Shown: piece after piece, positions 29,394 through 39,409 of the stretch | Numbering within the stretch: the stretch's first letter is position 1 | Layout of the letters: the number at the start of each line of letters is the position of its first letter | Origin: Bacteroidetes bacterium endosymbiont of Geopemphigus sp. | GTDB taxonomy: Bacteria; Bacteroidota; Bacteroidia; Flavobacteriales; Blattabacteriaceae | Direction of reading: 5' to 3' | DNA: 64,000 nt | Assembly (NCBI RefSeq): GCF_002904345.1 | Contig: NZ_PEIH01000005.1 | Coordinates: 612,449 to 676,448 of the forward strand | Notes under the pieces: generated by a model | The model's database searches: none | The model's input: the letters and a program-made list of their open reading frames with translations, nothing else | What the model was told of the DNA's origin: nothing | Made by a program: the position numbers and the translations under genes

Positions 29394-30239
29394 TTATTTA
29401 AGTATATAAATATTTTTATCGCATCGACAATCGATGTTTCTACGATTGCAATTCGGGTTGAGATCAGGATAGAACGTATGAATTCCTTTAGAGGTTCTGA
29501 TAAAAACCGCTTGATATTTGCCATCCACATTATACAGACACATACCCGATTCTCCTAATTGCTTAAAAGCTTTCGTGGCCCGAGTCAAAATATTGTCAGC
29601 ATGAAAATCATAAGCATAGCCGTTGGGGCACTTTACGGAGAAGCTGCCTCTGTTATTTCTAAATCTTATGCCGAAAGTATAGACCGGATGGCTAATTTCC
29701 AGCTGATCACATAATATTTTATCTCCCCACAAAGCCCCCGCCCATCCATTGTTTTGTGCCTGTAAATATCTGCCCACAAAATGCATGCCTCCTAAGGTTT
29801 TTTTCATAGGCTCACCGCAAAAAACATGTCTAAAACCCGTACTTATTTCACTGGAAGATTTAGATTTTTTACTCTTAACGGACGTAAACCATATATTGGT
29901 TAACTCATCTTTAAATAATTTTAAATCGGCGTTCGCGGTAATTACCTGATGATTTAGCTCATTATAAAATCGTCCTATTAAATCTTTATGCTCAGGTTTA
30001 TCTAAAAGCGCTCTAAAATCAGAACGCTTGGGATAAGTACCCCAATAGCCACAAACATCCAATATATCTTTATCAAAAGGAGTCAGCACAGGTTTGGGAG
30101 GTATAAATTCTGAATCGGAAGGGCTTTCCCGAAAGAAAGGAGCTAAGTGAGTGCGAGAAGCTTGTCCACGTATAGGCTTTTCCTGGGAAAACACCCAAAG
30201 GAAAGAACACATGCAAAAAACCAACCTCAGAGCTTTCAT
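29394..30239 (-). CDS. Secreted EndoU-like ribonuclease family protein
   Basis: An intact 281-residue protein with a signal peptide (about residues 1-19, MKALRLVFCMCSFLWVFSQ). FKDELTNIWFTSV followed by STGFRHVFCGEPMKKTLGGM and HFVGRYLQAQ matches the XendoU/EndoU fold: helix with IWF, then F-x-HVF-x-GE, then a second His. Candidate catalytic residues are His138, His153 and Lys203, spaced like the family's His-His-Lys triad. EndoU enzymes cleave RNA at uridylates, and bacterial members are often toxins or effectors. Six Cys in the mature part fit an exported protein. The family call is mine from motifs and needs profile or structure comparison. No immunity gene is visible beside it. Confidence 0.6.
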   Translation of the reverse strand: MKALRLVFCMCSFLWVFSQEKPIRGQASRTHLAPFFRESPSDSEFIPPKPVLTPFDKDILDVCGYWGTYPKRSDFRALLDKPEHKDLIGRFYNELNHQVITANADLKLFKDELTNIWFTSVKSKKSKSSSEISTGFRHVFCGEPMKKTLGGMHFVGRYLQAQNNGWAGALWGDKILCDQLEISHPVYTFGIRFRNNRGSFSVKCPNGYAYDFHADNILTRATKAFKQLGESGMCLYNVDGKYQAVFIRTSKGIHTFYPDLNPNCNRRNIDCRCDKNIYILK

Positions 30240-30321
30240 ATTTTTACTACAGAATCTGAATCATACAAATTTATCCTTTTACGGTAAAGAAATCTTAAAA
30301 ATTTGTTATCTGAAGATTATT

Positions 30322-31470
30322 TTATTGTAAAATTTCCTTACAGACCTCTTCTGCCATGGATAAAGTAAAATCGAGATCCTCAAAACTCAGAGAATCGGAA
30401 AGAAACCAACTCTCAAAAGCCGAAGGCGGAAAATAAACACCTTTCTTAAACAAGGCATGAAAAAAATTTCTAAAAATTTTCTGATCAGCCTTCAGAGTTC
30501 GCTGAAAGTCTTTCACCTGATGAGATGTAAAAAACACAGAAAGCATGGAACCGCAAAAGTTGATACTGCATGAAATACCTGCTGAGTAAAATATCTCTTT
30601 GAGTTCTTCGTGGTAAACACAATCTTACGGAACTAAAAAGACATAATCTCTTTACGTGCGGAAAAGGCGCCCACAGGCAAGTCTCCCCAGATAATTTTTC
30701 CAGAGGTAGTGATATCCGCCCCCTGACGTTGAAGTATTCCTGAGTCCCGCTGATACCCAGACGAAACGCGGTCATCACCTCATTGAAAATAAGAAGTGCC
30801 CCAAATTGATCACAAAGACCTCTTAGCTCCTGAAGAAAAGCGGACTCAGGCGGAATACAGTCCATATTTCCGATCACCGAACTCTACCAGTCGCTTATTA
30901 AGCCTCTGTGTATGAAGTTTTAACATCTTTTAGGTCATTATAATGAGCCAAAAAGGTATCCCCGGGTTATTTAGGTGTGCCGAAAGTAGCCGCGCCACTC
31001 TCTGCCTGCCATAACCAAGAAAGCATTGGCATACCCGTGATAACCCCGTATAAATTTGATGATTTTTTTACGATCTGTATAAGCCTTGGAAAGGCAAAGC
31101 GGTTCATACAAGCTTCCGTTCCGGAGTTCACCATTCGAATCTGATCTATATAAGGATCAATTTTTAACAATAAGCCGTATAATGCTTGTCTCCAGAGTCG
31201 TGGGAACTCCAAAGGTCCCTTCTTTAAGTTGCTTTTCAATTACGTCTATTACAGTAGGATAAGAATGTCCTAGAATCATGGGATCCCATGAATTGATAGT
31301 AATCTATATAACGATGACCATCTTCATCCCATAGATAATCCCCATGAGCTTTGTTTAATAAACAAAGGCGTACCTCATACACTCTTAAACGCTCTAACAG
31401 GAGAATTTACTCCTCCGGGTATACATTCTTGAGTCTCTTTAAAAAGTATGCTGCTGTGCTGGTGAATCAT
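30322..31470 (-). pseudogene. hemL: Glutamate-1-semialdehyde aminomutase, degraded
   Basis: The ATG at 31470 starts [20 protein letters not shown] and VNSPVRAF. Later pieces include [53 protein letters not shown]-type sequence around 30650, and FFHALFKKGVYFPPSAFESW near the end. This is the full PLP-enzyme order, but split by many shifts and stops (about 30640, 30890, 30965, 31240, 31400). The PLP Lys region (usually SGKIIGGG) reads LEKLSGE in a broken frame. With hemL lost, haem synthesis from glutamate would be blocked. Confidence 0.88.
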
Positions 31471-31472
31471 TG

Positions 31473-32477
31473 CTATCTTTTTTTTCTTCCTTTCAGCCAT
31501 AAAATCTGACTACCCTGGGGTTCCTCAGGAGGTTCCATCTGATTACGATAATACAATTTTTCCAGTTTTATACCGAGTTTTTGTGAAATAAAGTACATAG
31601 TCTCTCCCTGCGATACCTGATAAAAATCCCGGACTCCAGAGGTTTTTTTTCGCTCAAGAAAAAAGTACTGCCCTGGCAAAAGCGCGCTTTTCTGATAAAG
31701 ATCATTATAATGCGCTAGATGTCTGGTTGAGATAGCATAGAGTCCGGAGATTTTCTCGATGCTTTCACCTTTTTCTACAATGATATACTTAAGACCATCG
31801 TTTTCATGATATAATATGCGTGCATCCCGGGAGAGTTTCTCGGAGATAGGTTGATAAACAGGGAGAGCAGAAGGCAGTGGATTCGAATTTCGTTGCTGAA
31901 CGGGAATTGAAGCATACTCCAGTCCTATAGCCACCAGATGTTCCCGAATACGATTTTCAAGTCCTTGCGAGCGCTCGCTGTCAAAACGCCAAAGTTGATA
32001 TTGCTCTATTCGCGTAATCAAACGCTGAGCGTAATCCGCTGCTGTAGCATAACCGGCGGATTTAAGTCCTCTTGCCCAGGCTTTATAATCGGTGCGCGGA
32101 AGATGAAAAAGTTTTTGATAACGAGGTTTTTGAAGAAATTTAGAATGGTCCCTAAAGGACTGCCAAGGGGAAAGGTATTTTCTGAAACATTCCTGCAAAA
32201 GATCATCATCATAATAATAGACATCGCCCATCCAGTCCTTTCCACATTTGATTCCGAAATGATTATTAGCTATTGAGGCCAGCGGGCTATTCCCGGATGA
32301 AGATTCCAAAATACCCTGTCCAAGTTTAATGCTGGCCGGAATGCCGAAGGCTTCCATTTCCTTAACAGCTGATTGAGCATATTTCTGAAGGTAATCATAT
32401 ACAGAAAGCTTATTGCCTTGAGCATGCAGAAAAAAAGGATTTAAAAAAGTAAAAAATATACAAAAGAGAAGTCTCAT
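31473..32477 (-). CDS. Glucosaminidase with LysM domains
   Basis: This 334-residue secreted peptidoglycan hydrolase has a signal peptide (about 1-20, ending HAQ). A GH73-type glucosaminidase domain covers about residues 25-170 ([18 protein letters not shown] with the catalytic Glu, [25 protein letters not shown]). Two LysM-like repeats follow at about 225-265 ([19 protein letters not shown]) and 285-325 ([19 protein letters not shown]), which bind glycan chains. It cuts wall glycan during growth or division. It lies two bases upstream of dead hemL and just after a dead ACC-deaminase-like gene, but is itself intact. Confidence 0.9.
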   Translation of the reverse strand: MRLLFCIFFTFLNPFFLHAQGNKLSVYDYLQKYAQSAVKEMEAFGIPASIKLGQGILESSSGNSPLASIANNHFGIKCGKDWMGDVYYYDDDLLQECFRKYLSPWQSFRDHSKFLQKPRYQKLFHLPRTDYKAWARGLKSAGYATAADYAQRLITRIEQYQLWRFDSERSQGLENRIREHLVAIGLEYASIPVQQRNSNPLPSALPVYQPISEKLSRDARILYHENDGLKYIIVEKGESIEKISGLYAISTRHLAHYNDLYQKSALLPGQYFFLERKKTSGVRDFYQVSQGETMYFISQKLGIKLEKLYYRNQMEPPEEPQGSQILWLKGRKKR

Positions 32478-32489
32478 AATATAAGGGAA

Positions 32490-33415
32490 TAATTTGTTTT
32501 TTCAATCGTTCATCCATCGCTGCTATTCCATCCTGCAAACTACCGGTATGTACTACCAGTAAACGCATCCCGTAGGGGAATAGATCTTTTTGAATCATAT
32601 CGCTGAGTCCAAATATCATTTTTGACGTGTAGACAGGATCCATAGGAGTAGCGCTCTCTTGTTTAAAAAACTACGAATTTAATTAATTCATCAGAAATTT
32701 TAGCGTATCACTCCGAAGTGATAGCGGTTTATTATCACGTAGTTTTTTGAAGTAGGACTTATTTGAATTTTATCCTCTAAAAAAGAAGCGTTTTTCAAAG
32801 CAGGAAACCCAATAAACGATGATTTTGAGAAAGCCTTCTGAGCAGACCACAAAAAGTTCCGCCCATACCCGATGGGGATTTCTATATAATCAAACGCGAT
32901 CTGTCTCATCGAATATTTCTTCGCAACCCTTTATCGCCTATGAGTTGGCGGCCTCCCTTGGAAAGTATATAAAACTTTGGACACCTACGTTGCAATACCT
33001 CTGTAAAACCCAATGTTTCTTTAAAACGATAGCTTTGTCTGTCAAGAAATTTAAAAAGCATACCCAGCCGGGAAGTATTCCTGAGAGTGTAGTTATTCAA
33101 AAGCGTTCGGGAAAGAACTTTTCCGAGTTCTTCTCCGCGCAAACTCAGCGTAAGCCATCGCAACAGATCTCCTGCCTGATCTACGGCTAAAATATGATTG
33201 GAATAAGCTCAGTCGAAAGTGATCAACATTTCAGCGCATTCTGTCTAAACGCGCTGCAAATTGTATTTAAGTTTATAATATTTATTTCCTCTGATAGGTG
33301 TGTGAGCCAGATCAAGACGTTTTATAGAAAGATGAATACTTTTTTCATGGCTTTTGGGAAGAAAAAATTTTTGACCGGAGCCCTCCGAAATTTTAAAAAA
33401 ATCCCTGCTTCTTAA
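32490..33415 (-). pseudogene. ACC deaminase / D-cysteine desulfhydrase family PLP enzyme, degraded
   Basis: Pieces in order: IHLSIKRLDLAHTPIRGNKY, YKLKYNLQ, AYSNHI, SLRGEELGKVLSRTLL, GMLFKFLDRQSYRFKETLGF, KFYILSKGGRQLIGDKGL, FIGFPALKNASFLEDKI, then LDPVYTSKMIFGLSDMI and LVVHTGSLQDGIAAMDERLK. This is a complete fold-type II PLP enzyme of the ACC deaminase/D-cysteine desulfhydrase family in at least six frame pieces. The real substrate is uncertain. The gene begins right after the porin stop and runs to the start of the glucosaminidase, so it was once in the same operon. Confidence 0.82.
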
Positions 33416-33416
33416 A

Positions 33417-35330
33417 TTAAGTAAGGAGATTCCATAAAAGACCCAAGCGTAAAATAAAATCTGTACTCGGATAAGCAGGTGCGCTGAAATAATTATGATT
33501 TCCCAGGCGTGCGCTAAAATGCTGCGCGCGTATATAAAATTGCATGCGAAATACCTTGAAATTCAAAAAATAATCCAGAAAAGGATAGCCCCCTATAGGC
33601 TGAACCTCTCCCGAGGAAGGCAAAACAAATTCATTAAGAACAGGAAAAAACTCCGCGGATCTGAATTTAGAAAAATAATTTAAACTAACGCCCGTCTGTA
33701 AAGACAAGGATTTTTCAAAAAACACATCTTCATAGTATAAAGAAGCGCGTGCGATGAAATCCGGAAGCAAAAGCACCTCATTTCCTGAGGTCACGCGCTG
33801 ATATTGTAGATGATTTTCCAGCGCGAATTTGCCAAATTTAATTACAGAGCGCGTCTGTATATCAAAAAGTTTCATCCGCTGGTCGTATTGCGAAGGATAG
33901 GCGCTCTGATTAAAATAGGTATACCAACCTACATCATAGAGGTTAAAATAAAGATCGAGGTATTTTTCAGAGAGCAAGTATACATGCAAAGAGCGGCTAT
34001 CTACGGCTTTAAAATCCAGAAAACTATAATTATAATTTTCATAAAAACTCCTGTGAAGCATTGTATTAAAATCCGGATGGGTAGTGCTGAGTGAAGCCTG
34101 AAGTCTGCATTTAATTTTTTCTAAAACAGGTATTTCGGCCCTTGCGTTGAAAAGGAAATCACGTGCGAATTTTCCACTTAAAGCGTAAAGACCATCCGCC
34201 TTGAAAAGCCATTTCCTATCATAGTGGTACTGAAGACCCGCCCTAAGAGAAAGTACATCGGTTTGAATTTTTGAAGGATAGGTTCGCCCGCCTAAGGGCA
34301 AGCGGTATGCCAGATGATCATGATGGAGGCCGCCCTCGAGATGCCATTTTTCTCTTTTCAAAGCAAGAGTTAATTCATTGCCTAGATGTTCATAATCAGC
34401 TTTATCGAGACGAGCTTCTCCTGGATATACCTTTGAGCGAAAAAAGTTTTGTTCTTTTTTTTCCCGATACAGGTGATTTTTGGTTTCAAAATGAAACTCA
34501 TGTTTCAGAACAAAAGGATGGCAAAAGGAAATATTTTCCTTGATCGAAGGAAAAAGCGCCCACGAGTGCTTCAGATAATAACGCTTTGCCCTGAATCGAC
34601 TCTCAGCCTCTGATAAATTCACGGGAATATTCTTTCGATTTTTAAATTCAGGCCGGTTATCGCGAAAGCCCTGTATATCCTGTATTCCTCCGTTTTCCTG
34701 GTTATTGATATCTTGATCGAAAAAATGAATCCATAACTTATAGCACTCCTCCGGGGTTTTATAGTTGAAAGTAGCCAAATAGATATGGCCGACTGATAAT
34801 TCCCTCGAGTAGTAACCTAAAGAGCGCAAACCGCTGTATTGCAAGGAATAATTCATTCGTTTGCGGGGGCTCTGAGTGAAAAGCGCCTGAAGCATCTGCC
34901 CTTGATCCATGCCGCTTTCGTAAAAAAGCTCAGTTATTGGGGTCTTCACATCAAAATAACGCACCTCATCAGAACTTATCAAAGGATATTGCTTGGCTGA
35001 AAAACCCATATCGGGTAACAAACGAGATTTGGGACGGTAAAGCAAAGGATTCAGGGGACGGCCCATATTGGAAAAAGCTATGAAACCAAAATAATCCTTC
35101 CTCAGAAAATTATGCTTATAATATTTTTCCAGGGAAAGGGGAGTATCTAAGACTTCAATCGCTTGTTCTCCATTGCTATAGAGGTAGTCCTCTGGGATCG
35201 GCTTATAGATCTCTATAGAATCTTTTTCCGGTTTTTCGCCCTTTTTCTCAATCTCTTGCTCAACTTTCTGAGCGCAAATCGATAAATAAAAGAAAAAAAA
35301 TAAAACACAGCCCCCCTTGTTCCCATTCAT
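33417..35330 (-). CDS. Putative porin (Porin_10 family)
   Basis: This 637-residue outer-membrane beta-barrel protein has an N-terminal signal (about 1-20, ending CAQ), a short charged linker rich in Glu/Lys (about 21-40), and then long runs of alternating aromatic and polar residues, e.g. MNYSLQYSGLRSLGYYSREL and WLFKADGLYALSGKFARDF. It ends in a hydrophobic barrel-closing strand (FILRLGLLWNLLT). Size and layout fit the Bacteroidota putative-porin family. It has no plug domain. It is intact while the neighbouring SusC/SusD uptake genes are dead, so it may be a main entry route for small solutes. Confidence 0.8.
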   Translation of the reverse strand: MNGNKGGCVLFFFFYLSICAQKVEQEIEKKGEKPEKDSIEIYKPIPEDYLYSNGEQAIEVLDTPLSLEKYYKHNFLRKDYFGFIAFSNMGRPLNPLLYRPKSRLLPDMGFSAKQYPLISSDEVRYFDVKTPITELFYESGMDQGQMLQALFTQSPRKRMNYSLQYSGLRSLGYYSRELSVGHIYLATFNYKTPEECYKLWIHFFDQDINNQENGGIQDIQGFRDNRPEFKNRKNIPVNLSEAESRFRAKRYYLKHSWALFPSIKENISFCHPFVLKHEFHFETKNHLYREKKEQNFFRSKVYPGEARLDKADYEHLGNELTLALKREKWHLEGGLHHDHLAYRLPLGGRTYPSKIQTDVLSLRAGLQYHYDRKWLFKADGLYALSGKFARDFLFNARAEIPVLEKIKCRLQASLSTTHPDFNTMLHRSFYENYNYSFLDFKAVDSRSLHVYLLSEKYLDLYFNLYDVGWYTYFNQSAYPSQYDQRMKLFDIQTRSVIKFGKFALENHLQYQRVTSGNEVLLLPDFIARASLYYEDVFFEKSLSLQTGVSLNYFSKFRSAEFFPVLNEFVLPSSGEVQPIGGYPFLDYFLNFKVFRMQFYIRAQHFSARLGNHNYFSAPAYPSTDFILRLGLLWNLLT

Positions 35331-35387
35331 AACTTCGGCGTTCTTGAGCGCAAAGGTAATTTTTTATACCCTGAGAATCACACAGGC

Positions 35388-36612
35388 TTAATAGCCCAAA
35401 TTTTGAACCAAACTTGAATTCTTATCTATCTCAGTCTGAGGAATAGGGAATACCACTCTATGGTCTGTATAGGGGATATTTAAAGGCTCGGAAGAAAGTG
35501 CTCCATCAAGAGAGTTTCTATCGATATCTTTTCTGTTTCTCTCATCAGATCCCATAAACGATGGTCCTTCTAACGAACTCTTTAGCACGATCCTCAAGTA
35601 TGTCTCAAGTGTAAGGGTTACTTATTTTGGCAGATTTAGGATTGGCAATCTCTACAATGAGATTCAAATAGGCAGATGTGGGAGATGGATTTGCTAGCTG
35701 ATCGGCCTCGGCCGCGATAAGATATACCTCTGAGAGTCGCAGAACACCAACCTGGCTGACCATACCGTTGTTGGGTTCGAGATATTTTTCAATAAAGCGA
35801 TCGCTTTTAAAACTATCCGCCTTAAAAAGTTGATTTCTTATATCTTCAGGAACTAAGGCGATAAGAGCACGTAATTTTTTAGTGACGAGTATCGCGTGAT
35901 AGCCCCTAGGATTCAATAAACTACCGATTCCCTAAAACGGTATGCATTATCATTTGAGGTATTGGCCATCTCAAAAAGGCTCTCGAAATTGTCTTTTTCA
36001 TTAAAAGAAGACACGTATGTATTCCGTGGATCCAACTAATAAGCACCTCATTTAATAACCTACTCTGATAAATCAAAAGTCAGATCGTTTTTTTTCTCAT
36101 AGAGGTATATTTTGACCAAAAGAGCTTTGGCCGCCTACTGATTGATCTGAGGGATCGCTTTTGGATGGGGAGCCAATCAATGGCATCCTTTAAATCTTTC
36201 TCTATTTGCTCATATACTTGAGATACATTCTAGCGCACGCAGGTTTATCGGAGGTTTGCACCGTGGTAATGAGAGGGATTCCGGAGGTACCTTTATCGAG
36301 GTTAGCGATATTATTTACGTAATAAATCTTGCGAAAGGTATTGTAGCGGTATTCGTGCAATTCTGGTAATAATTGTAAAAGATCTCCGATCGGACCCCCG
36401 GCCTGAAGGTTTGCACAAAATCGGATATCACCTCCTCATGAGGGTACATCATCACCGCTCCGTATAATCCAGCGAGACGTTCTAAGGAAGTAAGGTTGTC
36501 ATAGACCTGCTCCGGGAAGAGCTCCAGAGGAGGTTGGGTATCTAAATAATCGGAACAATTTCTTAAAAAGAATAAACTAAAAAATAGTAGAATTTTTTTA
36601 TAAAACGAGCAT
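35388..36612 (-). pseudogene. SusD/RagB-family outer-membrane lipoprotein, degraded
   Basis: A lipoprotein signal (ILLFFSLFFLRNC) is followed by SDYLDTQPPLELFPEQVY and LTSLERLAGLYGAVM, the typical SusD N-terminus. After many stops come NNGMVSQVGVLRLSEVYLIAAEADQ, the family's conserved R-x-AE-x-YLI-x-AE helix, then NRKDIDRNSLDG and the C-terminal HRVVFPIPQTEID. The start codon is frameshifted from the signal, and the middle (35940-36300) is heavily damaged. SusD captures glycans or peptides for its SusC partner, which lies immediately upstream and is also dead. Confidence 0.88.
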
Positions 36613-36613
36613 T

Positions 36614-39309
36614 TTAAAAGTCCAGCTGCAAACCGCAGCATAAAAGTTTTGATGGAGAGAAAGGTTATAAGCGATATAAAGTTTCTTTAAACAGACATAG
36701 GTAGCCGAATAAAGATACTTGTCAGAGGCTGATAAAGACTGATAACCACGGCCGTTCTGAAATAACGGATTTTTAACGCAATCTCCCTGGTTTCCAGTGA
36801 TCGATCCCTTTTTCAGAAATAGGCGTATTTGGGTCTTCACCATCATTTATAAGGTATCTGGAAACATCATCATAGATTTTTCCGTCGAACTGGAAACGAA
36901 AATTAAAGCCCAACTCAAAGTCTTTGTATTTAAAATCGCTGCCAAAAGATCCGATAAGGTCGGGTTCAAATTTCCCGACAATCGTTCGCTCGGCTTGATT
37001 ATAGTCTTCCGTGAACTCCACCGATTCGGCTGTTTTTTTTTACCATCTAAGACGCCCGGTTTGCGAGTTCACCCCAGCTACTCTGGACAGATAGAAGGAA
37101 TAAAAAGAATGACCTTCTCTTAAACAATCTGGAAAATTCGATGATTTGCTCGCCATTATAAAGCTTTTTAATTTTGTTCCGATTGGAAAAATCGCTGAAC
37201 GTGGCTGCTCCAGCTAAAGTTTTTATTTTTAACCAACCTGATAAGATTAGGAAATCTCCTAGCCGGTATTGGACATCTCGCCGGAATTCTGTAGCTGCTC
37301 TTTAAAGCCAGTTGTGGAAGAAATAGATACCTGCTTAAAAGATTTGTGGTGTATTTGCGATAAAACTCGATTTTACCCGTAAGTTTTCTTAGAATACCGA
37401 ATTCTATTCCGGCATTGAAATTCGCGATTTTCTCCCAGGAGAGATCCTATCTTCCCAATTGTGAAGGACAAACCCACACGGCTGATCGTTGTATTTTTTA
37501 TTGAATTTATAATAACTACGACTGCCGTAAAGGGACGTAGGATAATTCCCGGTGGTGTCTAAGAAAATTTGATCTTGAACAAATCTATAGCGTCGCTTTT
37601 GAAAAAGTCCTCTTTAGAGAGCATCCAGGTATCGGAAACTGCCCAAAAATGGCCCGGCGACTTGGGTAGTACAAACGTAAGCTGCGATCCATTCTTACTG
37701 AAGACGAGAGGTAATAGTAGCTTGAGATAATAGTTCTCGCTTAATTGTTTGCCGTAATTGAACGTATTGGACGAAGTTAAGGGTATAGAATTGATTAGGC
37801 AAGCTTTTTCCCCAATCCTTCATAGACTCGCCCGTTATTGGTGTTATAAGAATAATATAATTGCGAGAACGAGTTAAGAAAATCGAGCTGATTGTTGCTT
37901 TCAAAAGAAATACTCCTCCACTTAAATTCTACCCAGAGATTCAACAAAAGTCGGTATTGCTTTTGACTATTGACATTCATCTCGCGATCACGCACCAGAC
38001 TAGAGTATTGATTGTTAATGCGCTCCTATAATTTCCGTCAGCCTCATAAAGCGCAGAAGTGGGATTTAATACCCTATTGACCACCATCCAGGGATTAAGC
38101 GTAATAAAAGCTTTGATCTGATATGCCATTTCTATCGGCAAAGGAAAAGGAAGTGTTCACACCGAAGCTGAAATTCTTGGTGGTTTTATGATCTACGTTC
38201 ACTCGCATAGAAGCGCGCTTAAAATCCGAATCGTATACGATGAACTTTTTCCTTATTAAAAACCCAGATTGGTAAGTACGCGGGTTTTGTTCGTACCGTA
38301 CGTTAGAGTAAATTGATAATTTCGAAGGCTTCCTTTTTTAAAAAGCAGATCCTGCCAGTTAGCATAACCGCCTGCGGGGCACAGGGTATAGATTCTCTAA
38401 ATCTTCACTCACTTTCCTTTCGGCTTCTTCGGGAGCTATCCACCTCTGGAGTGGAGGTATTGGTTTTTAAGACCTTCTTTGCGGAGTTTTCGAAATTCTT
38501 CTCCGCTGATCTTTTTGTAACTATCATAAGCCATATCGCTAAAGTTGCTTTTCGCCTTTAGCAAAATTTGATCCAGCCTAGTTTTTTTTTCTTAGTGGTG
38601 ATGACACCACTACCCGGTTGGCCGCGCGCGATCCGTATAATAAGGCGGCGACTGCAGCACCGTCATTGATTCTATATCCCCTTGGGATTGATTAGTGAGG
38701 TAATTATTAGAAGAGATTGCTGAGTTACCGGAAAAAATCTCCAGAGGCTACCGGAACGCCATCGATGACATAGAGCGCGGATCCTTCGAGCCGTTAAGCG
38801 AGGCTACTCTCCGCAAAACGCGTACATTGAAACCCAAACCAGTCTGTCCGCTACTCTAATTGACGATGACCACGCGGCATTCTCTAGAGTGGACTGCGTC
38901 GAACTTCCCGAATTGTGAGCGATCACTTCTTTTTTCATTTCATTCAAAGAACCAATAAACTCTTAGGTTTTGATCTTTCGGTAGGCCGCGTTTACCACAA
39001 CATCTTGTAACTCCTGAGTTTTTTTTGCGTGGGTAGCTTGACATTTATGACATTAGAATCTGCTACTTTTCTAACCACCGACTCAAAGGCACCCATAGAA
39101 AATTCCAAGGGATCTCCTTATTGATTCTCAATGCTATAGTTTCCCTTTTCATCGCTGAGCGTTATCAGGGATTTTCCTGTCAATATTACAAGTGGCACCT
39201 AGAAAAGGGTTGCCCTGAGGGCTGCTGATATTCCCCGATAACTTAACTCAGAAAAGTTGCCAGAGAAATAAGAAAAATTCAATAAAATGTAAACGTTTAG
39301 TAAAAACAT
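36614..39309 (-). pseudogene. SusC/RagA-family TonB-dependent receptor, degraded
   Basis: The whole 2.7-kb gene is traceable: carboxypeptidase-like repeat near the start (ISGNISSPQGNPFLGA; LSDEKGNYSIENQ), a plug-domain stretch around 38600-39050, barrel pieces such as FEPDLIGSFGSDFKYKDFEL, FNFRFQFDGKIYDDVSRYL and the terminal CGLQLDF with stop at 36614. More than ten stops or shifts interrupt it. It would have imported oligosaccharides or peptides with SusD using TonB energy. Confidence 0.88.
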
Positions 39310-39409
39310 AACCCATATAATAAATATTATCTATGATAACGGCAAATATACATCATAAAAAAAGAATCTATACTAAAAAATTAACATATATCAATAATTT
39401 GACGCATTA

